64,000 bases of DNA, from contig CAVVFN010000005.1 in assembly GCA_963747515.1 (NCBI GenBank), positions 372,001 through 436,000 on the forward strand, read 5' to 3'. A program made the position numbers and the translations under genes. How positions within the stretch are numbered: position 1 is the stretch's first letter; every line of letters starts with the position of its first letter. This document shows, one piece after another, positions 36,087 to 44,661 of this stretch. The notes beneath the pieces are model-generated. The model saw nothing but the letters and a program-made list of their open reading frames with translations. It searched no databases and was not told the DNA's origin. The stretch is from Mariniphaga sp963747515 (GTDB lineage Bacteria > Bacteroidota > Bacteroidia > Bacteroidales > Prolixibacteraceae).

Positions 36087-36869
36087 TTATTCTTGGTCAT
36101 CAATCCCTTTAACTGTCATTAATAAAAAATCAAGGCATTTTGAATAGTCCAAATCCTCATATTCAAGCCCAATCTTTCTGATATTAGAATAGTAATCCTT
36201 GATCCTTTTATAATAGTTTTTTTCCAACTGGACCGATGTCGCCTTGTCTCCAATTTTCTCTATCAGGAACCATTTTTCAATCAATCGTGCAGTTCGTCCA
36301 TTACCATCTTGAAAGGGATGAATCTTAACGAATACTAAATGCAATAAAGACGAATAATAAAAAATTTCAAAGGGATTTAATTCTGTCTGATGCAGTATAT
36401 CAATATCATGAAACAATTTATTAAGGTCTAATTTAACTATTTCGGGGCTTGCTGCAACATACTCAATTTTATCCTCGCTATTAATTACAAACATTGGATT
36501 TTTCCGAATTAATCCTTGTTGACTTTTAGGTAAGAAATTTTTGCTTAAAATAGAATGGGCTTTTTGGACATTCTCAAGTGTCAAGGTATTATTATCAATG
36601 AAATCATACGCAGTATACAAATCATCTGCTTTTCTGGTATAATCAGGTTTAAATTTGACCTTTAAGAATTTATGTTTGAAGTAGCTGTCAAAATCGATAT
36701 CTTCCCCCTCAATCTTTGATGAATAAACGGATGAAACAGATTTATAAAACTGAAAATAATCAACTGGCATTTCAAGCTTTTTGATTTTATCAATTTTATC
36801 CAATGGTGATTCTTTTACAGCTTTTGTGAAATCATCAAATAACTTATCTGTCAGAATTTTAAAATCCAT
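36087..36869 (-). CDS. Fic-family protein (short form)
   Basis: The 260-residue protein has the inhibitory motif SSKIEGE at 50-56 and HPFQDGNGRTAR at 184-195, with canonical catalytic residues. It lacks the C-terminal winged helix of the two other canonical Fic genes here. It is alone in its cassette (ends TTGTGGGTA and TACCCCCAA). AMPylation of a host or phage target is likely by family. Confidence 0.9.
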   Translation of the reverse strand: MDFKILTDKLFDDFTKAVKESPLDKIDKIKKLEMPVDYFQFYKSVSSVYSSKIEGEDIDFDSYFKHKFLKVKFKPDYTRKADDLYTAYDFIDNNTLTLENVQKAHSILSKNFLPKSQQGLIRKNPMFVINSEDKIEYVAASPEIVKLDLNKLFHDIDILHQTELNPFEIFYYSSLLHLVFVKIHPFQDGNGRTARLIEKWFLIEKIGDKATSVQLEKNYYKRIKDYYSNIRKIGLEYEDLDYSKCLDFLLMTVKGIDDQE

Positions 36870-36955
36870 TACTCTTAATCAATTTACACAAAGGTAATCT
36901 TTTAATTCCCGTTTTATAATCAATCGATATTTGAAACGAAGGGCTATCCAGGCAT

Positions 36956-37193
36956 TACCCCCAACGGATGGCGGTATAAAATCGTTGCGAATTTCGAAGC
37001 ACTTACCTATCAACCCGCTAAGTCGTTGATTAAATGTTATTTCGTTCAAATATAGCACTATCCGCGCAATGTTTTATGACCGCGTCGTCATTAAGTACAT
37101 AGAACAAAATCCTGCAAAATAAACCGGGTTGTAGTTCAACACAGAATAATCGCTGGGTCGTGCCGACCGCTCATATTCCTATTTATTAGGTGC
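36956..37193 (-). repeat. attC-like site 18, long hybrid
   Basis: Left end TACCCCCAAC leads into GGATGGCGGTATAAAATCG, a variant arm. The middle carries AATGTTTTATGACCGCGT, also found at the first site (about 542-560). The right end is element A copy 5, followed by the cassette start TTAGGTGC. It looks like a composite of two or more sites. Confidence 0.6.
37124..37185 (-). repeat. Element A, copy 5 (diverged)
   Basis: ACCGGGTTGTAGTTCAACAC and AGAATAATCGCTGGGTCGTG are followed by CCGACCGCTCATATTCCTAT and TTA. It matches the long copies with several changes and again ends at a cassette start. Confidence 0.6.
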
Positions 37194-37279
37194 TGTATTT
37201 TCATTTTTTTATTAATTCTGAAAAGTCTTTTTGTAATACAGTGTCCTTTCTTTTATTCCGTGACTTGATTTTACAATTT

Positions 37280-37789
37280 TTATAATAATTTGATTATTGG
37301 TTTAATATATTTTTTTTCAATCCATATACATTTGTTTTTACGGAGTTCTTCCTTATATTGAGATTCTTCTATTTTGAACTCAAATGGTACATAAAACTCT
37401 ATCCTATCATCTGTTTTAGTAGCTCTAAGAAGTGGCAGGGCATTTTCGTAAAATGAATTTTTAACAGCTTTACTTAATAAATCGTCTGGAGATTTGACAA
37501 TTTCACAATAGCTACTAAGTTCCTTTTTCGATATAAACACCTTAGCTATTACCAGTCCGTAAATACCGTTTTGATAAGCAAGTCTAGGATAATCAATGGA
37601 TTCGTAAATGCTATACAATGCTTTAAGCTCAATATTTTTAATATCGTCAAGGAGACTTGGGCTAATTTGAAAGCTTGTATCAATTTTTAATTTTCCATTT
37701 GAGTCATACAAATTCGTTTCTTGAGAAAATGCAAAACTTCCATATAACATGAAAATTGCAGAAATCATAAGTTTGGTAATTTCCTTCAT
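37280..37789 (-). CDS. Secreted TonB-C-terminal-like protein
   Basis: The 169-residue protein has a signal peptide (MKEITKLMISAIFMLYGSFA, cleavage after FSQ). The segment DYPRLAYQNGIYGLVIAKVF and ISKKELSSYCEIVKSPDDLL resembles the TonB C-terminal fold found in many Bacteroidetes periplasmic proteins. No TM anchor is present apart from the signal. It is alone in the last cassette of block 2. Confidence 0.65.
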   Translation of the reverse strand: MKEITKLMISAIFMLYGSFAFSQETNLYDSNGKLKIDTSFQISPSLLDDIKNIELKALYSIYESIDYPRLAYQNGIYGLVIAKVFISKKELSSYCEIVKSPDDLLSKAVKNSFYENALPLLRATKTDDRIEFYVPFEFKIEESQYKEELRKNKCIWIEKKYIKPIIKLL

Positions 37790-37842
37790 TTGTTCTTATG
37801 TTTAATTTTCGTTTAACTATGTAGTAAAATCTTCTTCAATAT

Positions 37843-37860
37843 TGCACCTGACGGCTCAAT
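37843..37860 (-). repeat. attC half-site, right end of array block 2
   Basis: TGCACCTGACGGCTCAATA is close to the expected GCACCTAACGG partner of the TTAGGTGC cassette start. No right arm follows. The next bases match the sequence that follows the right end of block 1. Confidence 0.45.
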
Positions 37861-38024
37861 AGTTCAGTTTTTTAATTTAGCGGGTTAAATCTAAAAAACA
37901 GTTTGCTTATAAACAAAGGGTTGTCCTGTTTATTTATGCAAATATTTCAACCCGGTGTTCTGAATGTTCCGGTAAACCTGTTTATGCCGCAAAAAGGAAT
38001 TCCAAACGGCTAAATGAAAAGGAT

Positions 38025-38112
38025 TCATCTTTGCTCTCAAAATCAATTGGGCATGATTTGATAGGATGCACCATGCAAAAATTTCCAAATCTTTAATTTG
38101 CTGCTTCACAGG
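38025..38112 (-). pseudogene. Fragment of REP-associated transposase (IS200-like)
   Basis: The reading IKDLEIFAWCILSNHAQLIL with RAK matches the core of REP-associated tyrosine transposases (pattern AWCIMxNHxHLIxR), with one His of HxH replaced by Gln and no catalytic tyrosine part. It lies next to the palindromic repeats at 38111-38225. It is a remnant. Confidence 0.5.
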
Positions 38113-38225
38113 CACGGATTGCAAATCCGCGCCAGCGTGGAGTGCAGCGGTATCACGGGTGCAGCGGCTTCCAAACCGCTGATTTACAGGTAACCCAAAA
38201 TGCGCGGATCGGAATCCACGCCACC
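38111..38225. repeat. Intergenic palindromic repeats, copy 2
   Basis: The palindrome GGCACGGATTGCAAATCCG at 38111, the hairpin CAGCGGCTTCCAAACCGCTG at 38162-38181, and GCGCGGATCGGAATCC with CGCCACCC repeat the elements at 23738-23816 and 25164-25186. Confidence 0.65.
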
Positions 38226-38377
38226 CATGTGAAAATTCAACGGCAATGCTCCCGCCGGGGATTGCACCGGTTCAACTGCCAGAAAATTTCATTGGATTGT
38301 TTTTCCCCTGCCGACACCTTTTTTATTGGCGCGAAACTACCATAGTGCATCTTTTTTCGTCATTTATTGGTATTTTA

Positions 38378-38405
38378 TTCGTACTTAATTCGTAGTTAAT
38401 TCGTA
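38378..38405. promoter_or_regulatory. Phased TTCGTA repeats, second copy
   Basis: TTCGTA occurs at 38378, 38389 and 38400 with 11-base spacing as at 23912-23939. Here the downstream gene is decayed. Confidence 0.4.
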
Positions 38406-38504
38406 ACACGACGAATTTTGTACTAATTAATTACCACTTTAGTACAAAAAAATTACCAATAAATCCGCTCAATGGTATCTGTATGGCAATAAAATTAATT
38501 CAAC

Positions 38505-38860
38505 ATCACAGCAAAAATGCAAGACCTGTTTTGACGCCGGCCGGGGAAAATCAGGGAAACTGGTGGTGTATAGAATGAATGACCTGAGCATAATACACAC
38601 AAAGCCGGAGCATTACAGCGACTGCAAGTTGCCGGTTCAGCTGGCACAACGGCAGCGGATGAAGGTGGTAACCGAATTCCTGAGCCCGTACCGGGTGTTC
38701 ATCAGGCTGACTTTCCCGCCGCAAAAGGCAGGACGCACAGCCCGCCCGGAGGCGCAATCGTTTGGTATGCGCAATGCCCTGGCCGGAGAACATCCCGGCA
38801 TTTACGTGAATAAGGGCAGGGCGCTGCTGAGCAGGAGCCCGCTGCACGGGTTGCCTTAAC
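38505..38860 (+). pseudogene. Decayed DUF6266 copy
   Basis: The DNA matches the first 60 per cent of the DUF6266 gene at 24042. The start codon has changed (ATTATGGCA became ATCACAGCA), an extra T after CTGTT shifts the frame, and a later part still reads CKLPVQLAQRQRMKVVTEFL. It ends abruptly at about 38846, where dam sequence begins. Confidence 0.8.
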
Positions 38861-39136
38861 CATAATAACACGGCAAATCCGGTATTGCTCTTTTATTAAA
38901 GGAGCCGGTGAATTGAACAACAAAAACCTTACACCTTTTGAATGCAGAACATCACAGGCTTCACGTAAACATATCGGGCCGGAACTGTTCCATCCACCCT
39001 GCACATATCCCGTAAAACCGGAACTTTCGGAAATGGAAGGGTATGGAGGTTCAAGGTAAACAACGGGATGCTCATCCATCCGTTTCAGCAGATCCCGGTA
39101 ATTGTGATTCCTGATGCTGGTATACCCGGAATTCAC
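38846..39136 (-). pseudogene. Truncated dam copy
   Basis: The reading LKRMDEHPVVYLEPPYPSIS and ESSGFTGYVQGGWNSS matches residues about 162-255 of the Dam protein at 29961-30800. The catalytic DPPY has become EPPY, and both ends of the gene are missing. It is fused to the decayed DUF6266 copy. Confidence 0.85.
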
Positions 39137-39219
39137 ATTTTATTTCAGACGGTAACGGCAAAACATCCTGCAAAATCTTATCCCGTTACTTAAGTTTCAC
39201 GTTAATATGGGCATTGGTT

Positions 39220-40410
39220 TTATTTCTTTTTCATATAACTTTTTACCAAATCCATTAAAGCCCTTCCATGAACATTTTTAGCGATAACCACACCATTCTC
39301 ATCAAGAATAAAGTTGGCCGGAATGGTACGAACACGGATTTTCTTCAGGAACGGTGCATCATCTCCCTGCAATTCTGATGCCTGAAACCAGCGATTTGCC
39401 CCATCGCGCACTATAGCTGCCCTCCAAACAGACTCATCACTTTCCAGACCATAAGCAATAATTTGTAACCCCTGGTCATGATATTCATTCCAGACAGGTA
39501 CTAAAACCTCCCTGTTTTCCTTTCGGCATGGGGCACACCAGGATGCCCACAAATCTATAATCGTGAGCTTACTGCCTAATTGATCTTTAAGAGAAAGGGT
39601 ATCCTTTGTTAGCATGGGAAACCTGAAATCGGGAAATACATCTCCCACTAAAACAGGTAAATCAGAGGGGTCACTTAGATTACAAAGTTGTTTTACCCAC
39701 GGATGATCAGGTTGTTTTTTCTTCCATTTGTTACATTGACTCACCAAAAATTCAGGCACACGTTCATAATCATTCTCCGGGCTTATCCACCTTAATGTCA
39801 CCAATGCCGGTATAAGGAATTGTGTGCTATCTGCAAACTTCATCAGCTCAGTCTGATACTGTAAAACAGCGTGTTCTTTTTCCAGCAACTGACTGCCATC
39901 TTCTACTTGCCAATGCTTTCCTGCAAGATAGCTTTGGTAAGCTTTCTGGTTGATATCCCTTAAGTGTAACAAAGCTTTGTTAATTTCTGAAGGGTGTTCA
40001 ATTGAAAAACTTTTTTGAAATTCATCTAATCGGGCTGTGATTTGCAAATGCTCTCCTGATTGCCATAGAATTGGCATGTAGTTAGACCTGATTGGATCAT
40101 CGGTTTGTAAATAATCAGGAGCTTTTCCATTTAGCTGTACGGCTAATTCCAACAATACAGGTTCTTTAATTTCGGGCAAGTTGCGGAACTTGAAGAAACC
40201 ATCAGAATTTACTTCAGATGAATCTATGACTTTCCCGCAATACGAAGCAGCTACATCCCGTAATGTTTCAGGTTCAATCAGATAAACCATTACATTTTTA
40301 TTTTCTGCGCCTTCTAATCTTCCTGATATATATGCGGGAGAATGGCATGCTATTAGAGAAAGGGTCATTAAGATAAGACCAATTGTTTTTTTTATAGTGA
40401 TGGTTTTCAT
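39220..40410 (-). CDS. TlpA-like thioredoxin-domain lipoprotein
   Basis: The 396-residue protein has a lipoprotein signal (GLILMTLSLIACHSPAY). The N-terminal half is DUF4369-like (ISGRLEGAENKNVMVYLIEP), then a helical linker, then a thioredoxin fold with LTIIDLWASWCAPCRKENRE (CxxC redox pair) and PANFILDENGVVIAKNVHG near the end. It is expected to be a periplasmic thiol-disulfide reductase, often serving cytochrome or secreted-protein maturation. It is not linked to a partner here. Confidence 0.88.
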   Translation of the reverse strand: MKTITIKKTIGLILMTLSLIACHSPAYISGRLEGAENKNVMVYLIEPETLRDVAASYCGKVIDSSEVNSDGFFKFRNLPEIKEPVLLELAVQLNGKAPDYLQTDDPIRSNYMPILWQSGEHLQITARLDEFQKSFSIEHPSEINKALLHLRDINQKAYQSYLAGKHWQVEDGSQLLEKEHAVLQYQTELMKFADSTQFLIPALVTLRWISPENDYERVPEFLVSQCNKWKKKQPDHPWVKQLCNLSDPSDLPVLVGDVFPDFRFPMLTKDTLSLKDQLGSKLTIIDLWASWCAPCRKENREVLVPVWNEYHDQGLQIIAYGLESDESVWRAAIVRDGANRWFQASELQGDDAPFLKKIRVRTIPANFILDENGVVIAKNVHGRALMDLVKSYMKKK

Positions 40411-40530
40411 TTTTATGAATTCATGCGCAGAGCAGAGCCTGATAGCCTGCCCTTATTATATTGGAGCTAAAGATATCAATTTTGGGTAAACGATCAGTTA
40501 TCAGGGGCCGTTGTATTCTTTGATGCCGGT

Positions 40531-40788
40531 TCATAAAAAAGCACTTACCAAAAACCGGGGCAATCCAAGTTTATCAACTGTCCTTTTACAGAAGTCCAGG
40601 GTGTTTGATTCGTTATCCCTGTAACAATTCTTTACCACAGCATCAATACGCATCATGTATTCTTCGCCTTCACTTATCAGCTTTTCTATTTCATTCCGCT
40701 CAGTTAAAGGTGGTGTCCAGGATGTAAGCAAAATTAATGTAATCTCAAAGTCGATTTGTAATACATGAATTTTGTCGGTTAATTTCAT
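40531..40788 (-). pseudogene. Internally deleted MBL-fold hydrolase
   Basis: The short frame begins MKLTDKIHVLQIDFEITL, which looks like the first strand of an MBL-fold protein, and continues at once with ILLTSWTPPLTERNEIEKLI and SEGEEYMMRIDAVVKNCY, like the C-terminal helices of the same family. The whole metal-binding core (HxHxDH) is absent. I infer an in-frame deletion; the family assignment is moderate. Confidence 0.45.
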
Positions 40789-40801
40789 AAATCTGTTCTT
40801 T

Positions 40802-42097
40802 CTATGTTTGAATTTTATGATGCTCCGTGAATTTTCTTTTACTAATGAACCGGAAAACGTACTCAACTATAAATGATCCTGCAAAGGTGATAATGGTTCC
40901 ATAAAAAGCATTGCGGTGAGATTGCCACTGATAAATTAATAACGCAATAAAAACTGCATTTAAAACAATCAGATTAAAAATTAAAAGAATTAATTTTCCA
41001 CCATATTCTTTCCTTAACCTAATGTGTGAGATTACCACAAATACATATATTACAGTAAAAACACTGCTTGTTATTGATGCAATATCCCCCAAATTAAAAA
41101 TTAAGGCAAATAAAAGACCCAGTCCTGCAGTAATGTAAAGCCCTTCAGTAGCTTTAAACCACACTTTCCTTTCAAAGAATGTTGGCAATTCTCCGTCTCT
41201 GGCCAAAGCATAGGCAATGTTTGCTCCTCCATAAATGCTGGCGTTCAATGCTGACGATATGGAAAAAAGTGCACCAACAGAGATCAGAAAAAATCCAAAC
41301 TGACCCAAAAAAGGTTTGGCCGCTATGGCAAGGGCGTTTTCCCTGGCTTCTACCACCTCTTTCAGAGACAAATTTCCCAGTGTGACCACCGAAATAAGGA
41401 CATATATTATAATAACAACAGCGATACTTATGAAAATTGCTCTTGGAACATTTTTTTGGGGATTTTTAAGATTCTCGGATGCATTTGTGATTAAACCAAA
41501 TCCCATATAGGATAAAAAGAATATGACAGATGCGTTTACCAATCCTCTTGAGTGGGTATAATCAAATTCCGGCTCAATATTAGCTCCCTGAATAGCGGAG
41601 AAGCCGCCTATAATAAAAATGAATAGGATAATCAGTTTCGCTATAACAATAAATAATTCTGATTTTCCTACAGCCTTGCTGCCAAAGAAATTCAGGGCTA
41701 CGAAAAATAATATCAAAACAGCCTGGACAACGGCCATATTGATATTATTCAAATCAAGATGCACCAGTGGGAGAAAATATCCGGAAAATCCTTTGACAAG
41801 CAGAGCGATAGAAACCACATAACTCATCCAGAGTAAAAAACTCAATGCACCTGTTACAATACTGTCGCCTAATCCTTTCAGAATAAAGCCAATCGGCCCT
41901 GCATTTGAAATTATTTTTGAACCTAGTATAGCATACGAATAGGCTACAACCAATGCGTAGATCCCAGATAAAAGAAATGCTTCAGGCAAATCATGTCCCG
42001 CAACCTGGGCTCCTAATCCAAATACTGAAAATATGCTGGCACCAATCATTGTGCCAACGGCCATCGATATAATTTCCAATAAACTGAGTTTTTTCAT
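40802..42097 (-). CDS. APC-superfamily amino acid permease
   Basis: The 431-residue protein has twelve predicted helices. The start LLEIISMAVGTMIGASIFSV holds the unwound GxG substrate loop of helix 1. FFLSYMGFGLITNASENLKN is the helix 6 region. It imports or exchanges an amino acid or amine; the substrate cannot be told. The MBL remnant starts 14 bases after its stop. Confidence 0.88.
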   Translation of the reverse strand: MKKLSLLEIISMAVGTMIGASIFSVFGLGAQVAGHDLPEAFLLSGIYALVVAYSYAILGSKIISNAGPIGFILKGLGDSIVTGALSFLLWMSYVVSIALLVKGFSGYFLPLVHLDLNNINMAVVQAVLILFFVALNFFGSKAVGKSELFIVIAKLIILFIFIIGGFSAIQGANIEPEFDYTHSRGLVNASVIFFLSYMGFGLITNASENLKNPQKNVPRAIFISIAVVIIIYVLISVVTLGNLSLKEVVEARENALAIAAKPFLGQFGFFLISVGALFSISSALNASIYGGANIAYALARDGELPTFFERKVWFKATEGLYITAGLGLLFALIFNLGDIASITSSVFTVIYVFVVISHIRLRKEYGGKLILLIFNLIVLNAVFIALLIYQWQSHRNAFYGTIITFAGSFIVEYVFRFISKRKFTEHHKIQT

Positions 42098-42696
42098 ATT
42101 TTACTATTTTTGGATAGCGTGTTTTTCATATACCGAAGCATTTTTAGCGGTAATGCTTTGTTTTTCATTAATACAAAATCAACTGCATACCTTACAATAG
42201 GGATATCTTCCTTTATATAAACACCAATACACCTCACTGCGCACTAAAGGTTGGCGGTAAATTTGCCAAACCTGCATTTTATGGAAATCTTTTAATCATT
42301 TTCTATAAGCCTGGTGCTGCGGATGAAGAGCTTTCGATAACCCCACAATCCTGCACATAAAAGGAATTCCGGTACCGGAACATTTTCATTCCGGAAACTG
42401 GTGTGGAGCTTTATGTTCGGCTGCAGCGTCACGGTTCAGATTTATATATTTGCGGTTAAAATTAGAAAATATTTCTTTTTAATACAATAAATGAAAGGAG
42501 GTTGTGGAAATGTTTTTTGAGCTTAAGTAAAAAGAGCTTCGAACACAAAGCAGGAAGATGAGCACAAGACAAAAAAACGAATAATGGCAGCAGGCAGGAA
42601 CTTCCCCAAAAAATTACATGATGCAGCCGCTTTCAGGGAATGACCTGTAAGAAATAATGTTTCAAAATTTAAGCTTGCAAGAAAATGCTGCTTGTA
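42098..42696. other. Intergenic region, possible orphan promoter
   Basis: A plus-strand TATATTTG at about 42445 fits the Bacteroidetes TAnnTTTG box, and AAAGGAGG precedes an ATG at about 42510, but only six codons follow before a stop. There may be a very short peptide or the start of a lost gene. Nothing else is recognised. Confidence 0.3.
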
Positions 42697-44313
42697 CTAT
42701 AAATTATACATTTTGGTTCTCAAATCCCGGATTCGCTCATCCGTAATGTAATCGTCGTAATTCATCAGTTTATCGATAATGCCGTTTGGTGTGAGTTCGA
42801 TTATCCGGTCGCATACCGATTGTATGAACTCATGATCGTGCGACGACATAAAGATATTTCCGGGATATTTTACCAGATTGTTGTTGAATGCCTGAATCGA
42901 TTCCAGGTCGAGGTGATTGGTGGGGGTGTCCAATACCAGTGCATTGGGGTTCAGCAGCATCATTTTTGAAATCATGCAGCGCATTTTTTCTCCTCCCGAT
43001 AATACATTTACCGGTTTATGAACCTCTTCGCGGGCAAATAACATTTTCCCAAGGTAACTCATAATGTAGAAATCCGTTGTGTCTGAAGTGAACTGGCAAA
43101 GCCAGTCGAAAAGGCTCAGTTCGCTGTTAAAATAGGCCGAATTATCAAGTGGCAGGTAGGCCGGTGTAATGGTTTGTCCCCATTGATAAGTCCCCGCATC
43201 GGGTTTTAGCTTTCCGTTGATGATTTCAAAAAAGGTGGTCATCGCCCGTGGGTCGCGCGACAGGAAAATTATCTTTTCACCCTTTGCTGCCGAAAACTCC
43301 ACATCTTTAAACAACACGGTTCCATCGGTGCTTGCGCTTAACCCATGTACATCCAGAATTTTGTCACCTGCCTCGCGTTCGGGTGTGAAAATTATTCCCG
43401 GATATTTGCGTGTTGAGGGCTCAATGTCTTCAATATTTAACTTCTCAATCATCTTTTTACGGCTTGTTGCCTGTTTCGACTTTTTCACATTGGCACTGAA
43501 CCGCGAAATAAATTCCTGCAACTCCGCTTTCTTTTCTTCCGCCTTTTTGTTTTGGGCCTTTTGCTGCCTCAATGCAAGCTGACTGCTCTGGTACCAGAAG
43601 CTGTAGTTTCCGGAAAACAGTTTTATCTTTCCGTAGTCGATGTCAACGGTGTGGGTGCTGATTGCATCAAGGAAGTGCCTGTCGTGCGATACCACCAACA
43701 CCGTATTCTCATATTCTGAGAGGTAATTTTCGAGCCAGGCCACTGTTTCCAGGTCAAGGTCGTTGGTGGGCTCATCAAGCAGCAGGTTGGCGGGTTTACC
43801 AAACAGCGCCTGGGCCAGCAATACGCGAACCTTTTGCTTTCCGCTCAGTTCTTTCATTAACGAGTAATGCAATTCTTCCTTTATTCCCAGGTTGCTTAAC
43901 AGCGTGGCGGCATTGTTTTCGGCATTCCATCCATCCATATCGCCAAATTGCTGCTCCAGATCAGCGGCTTTCATTCCATCTTCATCTGAAAAATCGGTTT
44001 TGGAGTACAAGGCTTCCTTCTCGTGCATGATGTCCCAAAGCCGGGAGTGTCCTTTAAGCACAGCATGAATGACCCTATCGTCATCGAAGGCAAAATGGTC
44101 CTGCCTCAGCACCGAAAGGCGTTCGCCCTGGCCAAGGGTTACATTTCCTCCGGTGGCATCGGTTTCCCCCGACAATACTTTTAAAAAAGTTGATTTGCCA
44201 GCCCCGTTGGCACCAATAACACCGTAACAATTGCCGGCGGTAAACTTCAGGTTTACATCCTGAAACAACACCCGCTTCCCAAATTGTATCTTTAAATCAG
44301 CAACTTCAATCAT
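42697..44313 (-). CDS. ABC-F family ATPase
   Basis: From MIEVADLKIQFGKRVLFQDV (ATG at 44311-44313) the 538-residue protein has two ABC cassettes: Walker A GVIGANGAGKSTFLKVLSG in the first, LSGKQKVRVLLAQALF and LSGGEKMRCMISKMMLL as signatures, and LLLDEPTNDLDLE and LVLDTPTNHLDLES as Walker B. The second Walker A is degenerate (FLSRDPRAMTTFF). The linker is KKAEEKKAELQEFISRF. No membrane domain, so it is an ABC-F translation factor of the YbiT group by layout. A longer start at 44355 is less likely. Confidence 0.9.
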   Translation of the reverse strand: MIEVADLKIQFGKRVLFQDVNLKFTAGNCYGVIGANGAGKSTFLKVLSGETDATGGNVTLGQGERLSVLRQDHFAFDDDRVIHAVLKGHSRLWDIMHEKEALYSKTDFSDEDGMKAADLEQQFGDMDGWNAENNAATLLSNLGIKEELHYSLMKELSGKQKVRVLLAQALFGKPANLLLDEPTNDLDLETVAWLENYLSEYENTVLVVSHDRHFLDAISTHTVDIDYGKIKLFSGNYSFWYQSSQLALRQQKAQNKKAEEKKAELQEFISRFSANVKKSKQATSRKKMIEKLNIEDIEPSTRKYPGIIFTPEREAGDKILDVHGLSASTDGTVLFKDVEFSAAKGEKIIFLSRDPRAMTTFFEIINGKLKPDAGTYQWGQTITPAYLPLDNSAYFNSELSLFDWLCQFTSDTTDFYIMSYLGKMLFAREEVHKPVNVLSGGEKMRCMISKMMLLNPNALVLDTPTNHLDLESIQAFNNNLVKYPGNIFMSSHDHEFIQSVCDRIIELTPNGIIDKLMNYDDYITDERIRDLRTKMYNL

Positions 44314-44661
44314 ATAAATAATCCGGTTTATTTCCCTGTGTGAAAAAGTGTGCAAACCTAGTTATAAATCTTCATTTTCAGCAACAATCGGTGGAAAACG
44401 AAAAAACAGAACAGGAATATTAACAGAAGATATACTTTAATATGGAATACAGGGCATTCATGTGCAATATGGAAATTGCGCCAAACAAAAATTCTATAAA
44501 AAAATAAAGTAACGTTAATTTTTCAAATCTTCCCTGAGCAACGACAGTCTAAATCAATTTCAGGTTTATCACAGAAATTGAGTTTTATTCATTCCTGTAC
44601 AGATAAAACTCAAAAATGACTTACATTTTAATAAAATATAAAAGCGAAATTAAATTTTAAT
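44314..44661. other. Intergenic region
   Basis: AT-rich spacer between two same-strand genes. No frame, RNA or clear hairpin terminator was found. Confidence 0.35.

Noticed and set aside
38563..38859. 98-codon plus-strand frame
   Set aside because: It is the surviving piece of the decayed DUF6266 copy, not an independent gene.
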